The notes under the pieces were generated by a model. That model made no database searches. It was not told where the DNA came from and saw only the letters and a program-made list of their open reading frames with translations. From assembly GCA_028565715.1 (NCBI GenBank), contig JAOXYC010209683.1:1-11367 (forward strand): 11,367 bases of DNA. The letters run 5' to 3'. This stretch comes from Phoronis pallida (lineage: Eukaryota > Phoronida > Phoronidae). The translations under genes were made by a program, and so were the position numbers. Positions 9,001 to 11,367 of the stretch are shown piece by piece (the first letter of the stretch is position 1; each line of letters begins with the position of its first letter).

Positions 9001-10563
9001 TCGTCTGCGAATCTGACCTGGACGGCCACGTGGTTTACAAACAGTGCCACCACCCATTCGCTAGATGGCACTGTTCAAAAGTGACATGTGCCCAGTCACG
9101 TGACTCAACCACTCAATATCACGTTATATTCGAGTTGTCAAAACGCATTACAGCCAATCGGAGGAGAGATTTATCAGTGGTCGTATAGTCATTTGTGGTA
9201 GACATGTATGTCTAAGTTAAAGTATAGAACGAATTTGATCTCCGTAAACTTTACCCGCTAAGAAAAAGCAGCTCTCCTCAATTTTCTGCTTTGCCCCTAT
9301 AGCCATGGATATAGACATCTTGATACTGGAAAACAACATAACCCAGATTAATGGAATTGGCCTACACAGCTTTCTATTCCAGTACTGCTGTTTGCCACTT
9401 TAAATAGGACAGGTGACAGTTGGCTTCTAGTGTTACATTGTATACCATTTTCGTAGTTACAGCCAATCTCATATTCTGAGACACACAGCAACCCGGGCAC
9501 AGCAAACGGCATTAACATGTCTGGAAAGTCAATGGAGTAGTCAAATATGTCCAACCAATGCCATTTTACTCGCTAAATGGACCAACATGTATTAACCATG
9601 TTCCCGAACTCAGGAAATGAGTGCCTGGTTCATCAAGTGTGGACATTTCATAAAATCCCACCGCTGCATAAACGTTGGAAACGATCTGGATTTGGCACCA
9701 TTCGGAGCCGGGGTTTATTGGAGTGGCACAGCATTATAGATTTCAATTAGTACCAAAAGAAACTTGGCAAAGTTTTAATAAAATTAATCAAGATGTGTTT
9801 GAAAATGCTTAGTATGTATTCTCCGCGGTGTACTAGCTGATAGACGGTTGGGGCAATGACTTGTTGCACTATCTAGTTAGCACAAGTGGTCGATAAACCG
9901 TTTAAGAAACGGGACACAACTTTACCAATACATAGTTTATAATACAAACTTTAATACATTACTTCATCAATGCTCTCATAATCGACATTATGGCTTCCAT
10001 TGGATCTTTAAAGAGTTGTTTCACAGCCTTGACAATCATCTTGATCGCGTCGATTATGCGCCTTGCTATAGACGGCAATGTGACTGTGATGGTGTCAACG
10101 ATGCTCTATAACAAAACATCTTAAATGTACTTCGTACGTGTTGATACTATTCTACTAAAATACAAAAATGATCACCGGTTTTATCAAAAACAAAACTGTC
10201 CATTATCAAGCGGTATGAAAAGGATACGGATAACACTACTCCGTCTGCACAAAATCCCCATTGCGGGGAGTGAAAACAAGTTTACCGCAGAAGATTTACG
10301 CAATAGTGTACAAGACTGCTGACAGTTTGGCATTATAATGTTCAAACCTACGTTGTAGAAATCCATGATATCTCCTTCGACGTCCTCTATGAAATACTTC
10401 ACTCTGTTTATGACTCGTTTGACTGCTTTCACCCAGGGCAATTCACCATAGTCGCTGACTGATTTGGCAAATTCCAAGATGTTCTTGATCAACTGCTTTA
10501 TGCGATTAGGAAAATCGCGAACTATGTTTACTAAATCCTGTATGAGGCGTTTAATTCCTTTAC
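32..10563 (-). CDS. Whole multi-exon gene: large extracellular-type protein with PAN/Apple and FN3-like C-terminus (5' end outside window)
   Basis: This is the spliced gene; the coding bases are in the 19 exon entries below. All introns are GT...AG on the minus strand, and the phases of all 18 junctions agree. They give one open frame of about 1417 residues plus a stop at 34-32. Order of regions, in residues of the visible part: basic amphipathic helices (1-250); a cysteine-containing stretch (254-347); acidic and proline-rich segments (348-542); mixed regions with scattered cysteines (543-817); glycine-rich hydrophobic beta-like strands (818-985); a KRKRS furin-like site; then FN3-like, PAN/Apple and FN3-like segments (about 1010-1345); and a short beta-rich tail. 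The start codon and any signal peptide lie beyond the right edge. Function is unknown. A secreted or cell-surface role is inferred from the PAN-like cysteines, the furin-like site and the FN3-like D-x-TPP linkers. I recognise no enzyme motif. Confidence 0.85.
156..230 (-). CDS. Exon 18 (probable): short beta-like exon
   Basis: The acceptor is CGACGATAG (ends 231), with a poor pyrimidine tract. The donor is CCAGA|GTAAGT at 156/155, a strong match. In the phase left by exon 17 the 75 bases are open. They read GSGIFLKNLNLVIIVEESVS then YSIQ, which continues exon 17 as a plausible beta strand. A rival continuation at about 324-275 fits less well (see rejected items). Confidence 0.62.
368..407. 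repeat. 40-bp perfect palindrome
   Basis: Arms 368-387 and 388-407 are exact reverse complements with no spacer, centred on TTTGGCCAAA. The site lies in the intron between exons 17 and 18. Each arm contains ATTTGCAGTTG. It could be a fold-back element core or a cruciform-forming site. Confidence 0.95.
436..515. repeat. ATTTGC-rich imperfect inverted repeat
   Basis: Arms 436-456 and 495-515 pair over 21 bases with one mismatch. Between them are further copies of CTACATTTGC or its complement, so GCTACATTTGCGGT occurs twice in a row (near 478-491 and 497-510). With the palindrome at 368-407 this makes about 150 bases built from one short motif in both orientations. The two arms can form alternative hairpins. 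Confidence 0.85.
603..626. repeat. Short hairpin
   Basis: Arms 603-613 (TCAATCACCTT) and 616-626 (AAGGTGATTGA) are perfect complements around a two-base centre, in the intron after exon 17. No function is visible. The rest of the 231-667 intron between the named repeats shows nothing recognisable. Confidence 0.8.
668..804 (-). CDS. Exon 17: segment after the PAN/FN3-like part
   Basis: The acceptor is GAAACTCATAG (ends 805), preceded by a long run of T, and the donor is TTTCAG|GTGGGC at 668/667. One base completes an arginine codon with exon 16, and the exon ends in phase 1. It encodes FNDNNFKIKIHHFRIIRDGE, then GSRTLLNGHERMVDLQYTS and ANNYIS, a beta-rich, polar segment. The frame would stop 10 bases after the donor if unspliced. 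Confidence 0.86.
1024..2217 (-). CDS. Exon 16: furin-like site, FN3-like segments and PAN/Apple-like domain
   Basis: This is the largest exon, about 398 residues. The acceptor is TTTTTTTCAATTTCAG (ends 2218) and the donor is CATAG|GTAAGT at 1024/1023. It begins with the last beta-like strands (IKIEVVLVPIRLKLSAFVLL, then WSFTLWQYTAPTIRG). An acidic linker and KRKRS follow, the latter a furin-type cleavage motif. Two segments end in D-x-TPP (YDMTPPNGKL and VDFTPPEPGEL) and resemble the linker style of invertebrate FN3-like repeats. Between them is a PAN/Apple-like module: CAEECIRYGTKCLSFDYD, then ECLL, with the usual C-x3-C-x6-C spacing. No transmembrane helix is clear. A plus-strand ORF over 1906-2244 is a shadow. 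Confidence 0.95.
2368..2525 (-). CDS. Exon 15: glycine-rich beta-like strands
   Basis: The acceptor is TAAATTCAG (ends 2526) and the donor is GTGGG|GTAAGT at 2368/2367. The exon starts in phase 0 and ends in phase 2. It encodes about 52 residues of alternating hydrophobic, glycine and polar residues: VEVVPFVGAKVYGSLALDIG, FAAGGIRLTGYLLE, then FPIRGTVKFDKFPLDVG. This is the core of the repeated beta-strand region covering exons 13 to 16. Confidence 0.92.
2822..2892 (-). CDS. Exon 14: short glycine-rich exon
   Basis: The acceptor is TTTTTTGAATTTCAG (ends 2893) and the donor is ATTT|GTACGT at 2822/2821. It has two codon bases plus 23 codons (IGAGGSMGIKLKVGACFLSM, TAF) and ends in phase 0. It is needed to join exon 13 (phase 1) to exon 15 (phase 0), which do not fit each other directly. 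Its composition matches its neighbours. Confidence 0.82.
2893..3500 (-). other. Intron 13, no gene seen; contains an inverted repeat
   Basis: This 608-base AT-rich intron has no coding stretch I can support on either strand. It contains an 11-base perfect inverted repeat, 3255-3265 (CAATAAAACCT) and 3301-3311 (AGGTTTTATTG), separated by 35 bases. It may be the end of a small degenerate element. Confidence 0.7.
3501..3660 (-). CDS. Exon 13: start of the hydrophobic glycine-rich region
   Basis: The acceptor is GCATTTCAAG (ends 3661) and the donor is TTTG|GTGAGT at 3501/3500. The exon starts in phase 0 and ends in phase 1. It encodes IMTNPDIMRDILGSGFPAKM, then a run of hydrophobic strands and prolines (IPIPPLDLTFFEYGVFFMVG, then PIPMRF). 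The strands look too short and too rich in proline and glycine for helical membrane spans. Confidence 0.9.
3970..4112 (-). CDS. Exon 12: helical segment
   Basis: The acceptor is TTTCTGTATAG (ends 4113) and the donor is GACGCT|GTGAGT at 3970/3969. Two bases complete a glycine codon, and the exon ends in phase 0. It encodes about 47 residues, opening PDNDKTSDQVMNMKLQDFVY and ending in LKFLDELRVAALDA, which looks like two amphipathic helices. The upstream intron carries the LINE fragment. Confidence 0.9.
4215..4228. repeat. Target-site duplication, left copy
   Basis: GTAAAGGCAAACAT here is identical to 4482-4495 on the other side of the LINE fragment, as expected from target-primed reverse transcription. 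Confidence 0.85.
4229..4481 (+). mobile_element. 5'-truncated non-LTR retrotransposon (LINE) 3' end
   Basis: The plus-strand frame encodes the C-terminal tail found after reverse transcriptase in many animal LINEs: RWRWLGHVRRM, an IPKVAL segment, then GGRRSRGRPKKTWRRSLGRE. The usual ending LVEALCAT with a stop follows in another frame after an apparent one-base loss near 4427, so the copy is dead. The 3' end carries nested stems (4430-4438 with 4466-4474, and 4451-4455 with 4461-4465) and a TAAGTAAGTAA tail. The 14 bases GTAAAGGCAAACAT occur directly before and after it. The copy is antisense to the host gene, inside intron 11. The family is RTE/L2-like by style; the exact clade is not certain. 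Confidence 0.88.
4482..4495. repeat. Target-site duplication, right copy
   Basis: Identical to 4215-4228. It directly follows the TAAGTAA tail of the LINE fragment; two bases of the tail may overlap it. Confidence 0.85.
4655..4861 (-). CDS. Exon 11: beta-like segment with cysteines
   Basis: The acceptor is TTTGTTTTTTAG (ends 4862) and the donor is TGTCAG|GTATGT at 4655/4654. It starts with two codon bases and ends in phase 1. It encodes about 69 residues, including FGLGEMFSSAKLSIENS, HVMLTLDAHLCSNYYPSCTK and FVKPRTANCLS. The layout (strand, Cys, Tyr/Pro loop, Cys, strand) loosely resembles exon 10. Both exons are multiples of three with the same phase. Confidence 0.92.
4862..5239 (-). other. 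Intron 10; contains a 23-bp tandem duplication
   Basis: Bases 4964-4986 and 4987-5009 are two tandem copies of a 23-base unit beginning GAAAACACTTAAACTAACT, differing at two positions. The rest of the intron is AT-rich. A plus-strand frame at 5005-5202 is open but has no recognisable domain, and I do not call it a gene. Confidence 0.75.
5240..5443 (-). CDS. Exon 10: cysteine-rich beta-like exon without an ATG ORF
   Basis: The acceptor is TTATTCTTCAG (ends 5444) and the donor is ACAT|GTAGGT at 5240/5239. In the phase required by exons 9 and 11 the whole 204 bases are open. They encode a cysteine-rich segment (GNGLFCIPHGDCRGLTCGVL) followed by alternating hydrophobic and charged residues typical of beta strands (KKVVKLDFRLNACASRIEMT). 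A second frame is open for most of the exon but ends in TGA and does not fit the phase. Exon length is a multiple of three. Confidence 0.82.
5680..5951 (-). CDS. Exon 9: helical segment
   Basis: The acceptor is TTTCTTTGACAG (ends 5952) and the donor is ATCAG|GTAAGT at 5680/5679. The first base completes a glycine codon with the previous exon, and the exon ends in phase 1. It encodes about 90 residues, with KTPSILDVLDVNNFSMLRIY followed by charged helices and a basic patch (RLRNMLKRRSIEPQG), ending MVIQYVTIPKS. No family is recognised. Confidence 0.92.
6259..6842 (-). CDS. Exon 8: long exon with acidic and proline-rich segments
   Basis: The acceptor is TTTGTTTCACAG (ends 6843) and the donor is AACGG|GTAAGA at 6259/6258. 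It encodes about 194 residues from phase 0 to phase 2. It starts with a beta-like stretch (VVSPVFGLAKKRNNNEILII, then NFIEYEIIISNV). A basic serine/glycine/lysine segment follows, then an acidic one (FESDDDYSYVDP) and a proline/acid-rich linker (PEFELPEPDPDLSYRPPG). No catalytic motif is seen. Open frames on the opposite strand here are shadows. Confidence 0.92.
6905..7012 (-). CDS. Exon 7: small exon without an ATG
   Basis: The acceptor is CCCACTTGGTCAG (ends 7013). The exon is exactly 36 codons, phase 0 at both ends, opening GTSSELMVALRFGYAPNFER and ending in DAEQSLTFK. The donor chosen is AAA|GTTAAT at 6905/6904, which is weak. A second phase-0 GT 12 bases further would add VNCF. Skipping the exon would not break the frame, so it could be alternative. 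Confidence 0.75.
7013..7441 (-). other. Intron 6, no gene seen
   Basis: AT-rich intron with a pyrimidine-rich CTCTTTCTCTCTCTCTTT stretch near 7349-7368 on the plus strand. No coding or RNA feature is recognised. Confidence 0.6.
7442..7616 (-). CDS. Exon 6: cysteine-containing module
   Basis: The acceptor is ATATTTTCAG (ends 7617). The exon begins with one codon base and reads VHKSRALMEKVFGPKMHI, then a cluster C-DESN-C-A-C that may form disulphides, then GKFPPGVDIRANRGNK. The donor chosen is AACAAG|GTATTC (phase 0), because the frame runs into a TAA at 7369-7367. A better-looking GTAAGT near 7345 lies beyond that stop. The 3' border is therefore slightly less certain than the rest. Confidence 0.8.
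7934..8100 (-). CDS. Exon 5: charged helical segment
   Basis: The acceptor is CCATTTAG (ends 8101) and the donor is a strong ACAGT|GTAAGT at 7934/7933. The exon starts in phase 0 and ends in phase 2. It encodes about 55 residues, opening EQQEREIARKFIKMLEDTLS and continuing with PFQEAYDSVFDVIRGVKKSY. The composition suggests a helical bundle or coiled coil like the preceding exons. A plus-strand open frame across the same bases is a shadow. Confidence 0.88.
8184..8198. repeat. Direct repeat flanking the fold-back element, left
   Basis: AATACTCCTAAACAT is repeated exactly at 8419-8433. The right copy abuts and slightly overlaps the fold-back arm. The left copy is about 40 bases outside the left arm, so it is not a clean target-site duplication. 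Confidence 0.8.
8239..8421. mobile_element. Fold-back (MITE-like) element
   Basis: The outer arms 8239-8282 and 8378-8421 are reverse complements over 44 bases with two mismatches. Inner arms 8307-8320 and 8363-8376 pair perfectly over 14 bases, and partial pairing continues towards the centre near 8340. Only the left arm carries an extra block (8283-8306), which itself overlaps a small hairpin (GTTCGG/CCGAAC). No coding capacity is seen. It sits in intron 4 and looks like a non-autonomous fold-back DNA element; no transposase family is assigned. Confidence 0.85.
8419..8433. repeat. Direct repeat flanking the fold-back element, right
   Basis: Exact copy of 8184-8198, starting in the last bases of the right fold-back arm. 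Confidence 0.8.
8609..8775 (-). CDS. Exon 4: soluble helical segment
   Basis: The acceptor is TTTCTTTCACACAG (ends 8776) and the donor is CGCAG|GTTGGT. The exon starts with two codon bases and ends in phase 0. It encodes about 55 residues with a tryptophan- and proline-containing start (ELPYWMNPGTELKYLISDIK), a charged helix and a glycine/proline-rich end (RVGPGDGIPTQ). No domain is recognised. The codon-like pattern and exact phase on both sides make it convincing. Confidence 0.85.
8926..9182. promoter_or_regulatory. CpG-richer intronic segment with CCAAT box and E-boxes (candidate regulatory region or element)
   Basis: This part of intron 3 is clearly richer in G, C and CpG than the flanking intron. 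It contains CACGTG at 9027-9032, the palindrome GTCACGTGAC at 9095-9104, CCAAT in CAGCCAATCGG (9151-9161) and CTATATAG at 8941-8948. An 8-base inverted repeat lies at 9042-9049/9066-9073. The borders carry GACCACT (8926-8932) and AGTGGTC (9176-9182), a 7-base inverted pair, so it may instead be a small mobile element. A 77-codon plus-strand frame (8955-9188) lies inside; I see no domain in it. Confidence 0.4.
9255..9325 (-). CDS. Exon 3: short linker exon
   Basis: The acceptor TGTTTTCCAG ends at 9326 and has a good pyrimidine tract. The donor is GCGG|GTAAAG at 9255/9254. The exon holds 23 whole codons (IKMSISMAIGAKQKIEESCF, then FLA) plus one base at each end. Both phases agree with the flanking exons. 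An internal ATG (KMSIS) could serve as a start if the gene had a promoter in the preceding intron. It is short, so it rests mainly on splice sites and phase. Confidence 0.65.
9348..9750. other. Unassigned intronic block open on both strands
   Basis: This is part of intron 2. Minus-strand frames are open at 9733-9569 (55 codons) and 9554-9348 (68 codons), and a plus-strand frame at 9577-9750 (58 codons). None contains a motif I recognise, and their phases do not fit the flanking exons. A higher GC level explains part of the openness. It is most likely a repeat copy or degraded element. Confidence 0.4.
9963..10105 (-). CDS. Exon 2: amphipathic helices, competing in-frame stop at its end
   Basis: The acceptor is TTGTTATAG (10106-10114). 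The frame opens SIVDTITVTLPSIARRIIDA and continues through VKAVKQLFKDPMEAIM. The chosen donor is GAA|GTAATG at 9963/9962, leaving phase 2, which fits the next exon. Without splicing, the frame reads LMK and stops at TAA 9961-9959, so a truncated form ending here is possible. The donor is imperfect, with A instead of G at -1. Confidence 0.72.
10352..10563 (-). CDS. Exon 1 of visible gene: basic amphipathic helices
   Basis: The acceptor is TTTTCAAG at 10564-10571 and the donor is AAC|GTAGGT at 10352/10351. The exon starts with two bases of a split codon and ends in phase 0. It encodes about 70 residues rich in K, R, I, V and F with heptad-like spacing (for example IKRLIQDLVNIVRDF and VKRVINRVKYFIEDV), which suggests long amphipathic helices. 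The upstream exon supplying the first codon base is not in the window, or was not found in 10564-11367. Confidence 0.75.
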
Positions 10564-11367
10564 CTTGAAAACAATACGGAGTACAATTAAAAATCAAATG
10601 CTTGGAATAGCTATAACGCGTAGGTCACAATGGGATTTGTTCGGTCTTCAGTCAGACTCTGACTACAACTAGTGTCATTTTGTGTGAATTTTTACTCACA
10701 TGATTTTCCCGTTTTAGCTTGCGTAAGACAATGCATCCCCTTATTTATCACTTTACTATGGCCAAAGACAGATTTAATTAACCATCTTATTTATTTCTTA
10801 CACTGGTAGTTACAAACTGTTGGAATCCAACTTAAAAGTTCATGTGAGAAAATTGTTTCCAATCGCGACACTTTTTGAGATGATATTTCTTACAAATTGA
10901 TCGTTTTATATAGGAACCTCGCTAAAAGCTCGGCCCGTACAGATATCAGGTGACCGGAAAAAACGTCTTCAAATTTGTAACCTCATATCTCAAAAACAGT
11001 ATAAGCTAAGGCAACAGAATTTTGCACAAGTGTTATTCATCCCATTTTGATTTGATTTCCTATTTTCACAACAAATTGTAAAAAATTGTTGCCATGACAA
11101 CAAATTTACCTAAGCAAGTAGTGAAAAGAAAATGTCAGACATTGTGTGAACTGCATTTGGGTGAATTGCCTATTAAATTCAGAATTTTTCATTAAATGTT
11201 TTAATGAAATTTGACAAAATTGGTTCCAAGTTTATGTGGAAAAAATCAGCATGAAGTCACTATGATTCATGTCAAAATGAATATCATTTTGACAACATGC
11301 TGAGTTGAACTCAAATCTCCAAACCATCCTGATTATTATCACTGTATGTGGTAAATAAGTAGGTCAA
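10564..11367. other. Right-hand flank, no gene recognised
   Basis: This is probably the intron upstream of exon 1, or 5' flank. I found no exon whose donor phase would fit exon 1. The minus frame around 11193-11107 is open and ends in TTAG|GTAAAT, but its phase does not match. The sequence is AT-rich, with repeat-like composition around 10900-11200. Confidence 0.5.
11247..11302. repeat. Nested hairpin
   Basis: The outer arms CAGCATG (11247-11253) and CATGCTG (11296-11302) enclose a 10-base perfect stem, GTCAAAATGA (11271-11280) and TCATTTTGAC (11284-11293), with a three-base loop. It may be the end or core of a fold-back element. Confidence 0.8.

Noticed and set aside
8955-9188. 77-codon plus-strand frame
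   Set aside because: No recognisable domain. It coincides with the CpG-richer regulatory-like segment, where stops are rarer by composition.
11107-11193. Possible upstream exon on the minus strand ending TTAG|GTAAAT
   Set aside because: It would leave phase 2, while exon 1 needs phase 1, and the encoded residues look low in information.
1-11367. CRISPR arrays, tRNA or rRNA genes, bacterial operons
   Set aside because: No regularly spaced repeats, no cloverleaf or rRNA motifs noticed, and the gene structure is clearly spliced and eukaryotic.

Overview
The window looks like nuclear DNA from an invertebrate animal. It is AT-rich and has no bacterial-style operons. The coding sequence is cut into many short exons with GT...AG borders, mostly GTAAGT-like donors. 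The introns hold a decayed LINE-type retrotransposon and fold-back repeats. A cnidarian or another marine invertebrate is my best guess. It rests on the style of the protein and repeats, not on a marker gene.

Almost all the coding content is one gene on the minus strand, running from about 10563 (5' side, start beyond the right edge) down to about 32 (proposed stop). I rebuilt it by hand as 19 exons: 10563-10352, 10105-9963, 9325-9255, 8775-8609, 8100-7934, 7616-7442, 7012-6905, 6842-6259, 5951-5680, 5443-5240, 4861-4655, 4112-3970, 3660-3501, 2892-2822, 2525-2368, 2217-1024, 804-668, 230-156 and 39-32. Every intron is GT...AG, and all 18 junctions keep one open frame of about 1417 residues. 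Several exons have no ATG-initiated ORF and were found only through splice sites and phase (7012-6905, 5443-5240, 2892-2822, 9325-9255, 230-156).

The protein starts with helical, basic, amphipathic segments (about residues 1-250 of the visible part). A cysteine-containing and acidic/proline-rich middle follows (250-820). Next is a striking glycine-rich, hydrophobic region of predicted beta strands (820-985). A KRKRS furin-like site comes after it. The C-terminal part is extracellular in style, with a PAN/Apple-like domain between segments that resemble fibronectin-III repeats and end in D-x-TPP. I do not recognise the protein as a named family. Secretion or surface exposure is inferred, because the N-terminus is not in the window.

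The introns hold these elements: a 40-bp perfect palindrome and an ATTTGC-rich inverted repeat (368-515); an inverted repeat at 3255-3311; a 5'-truncated LINE 3' end with a 14-bp target-site duplication (4215-4495); a 23-bp tandem duplication (4964-5009); a fold-back element of about 180 bp with flanking 15-bp direct repeats (8184-8433); a CpG-rich segment with a CCAAT box and E-boxes (8926-9182); and a block at 9348-9750 that is open in several frames on both strands and that I do not call a gene. The right-hand 800 bases (10564-11367) show no gene, only a hairpin near 11250-11300.
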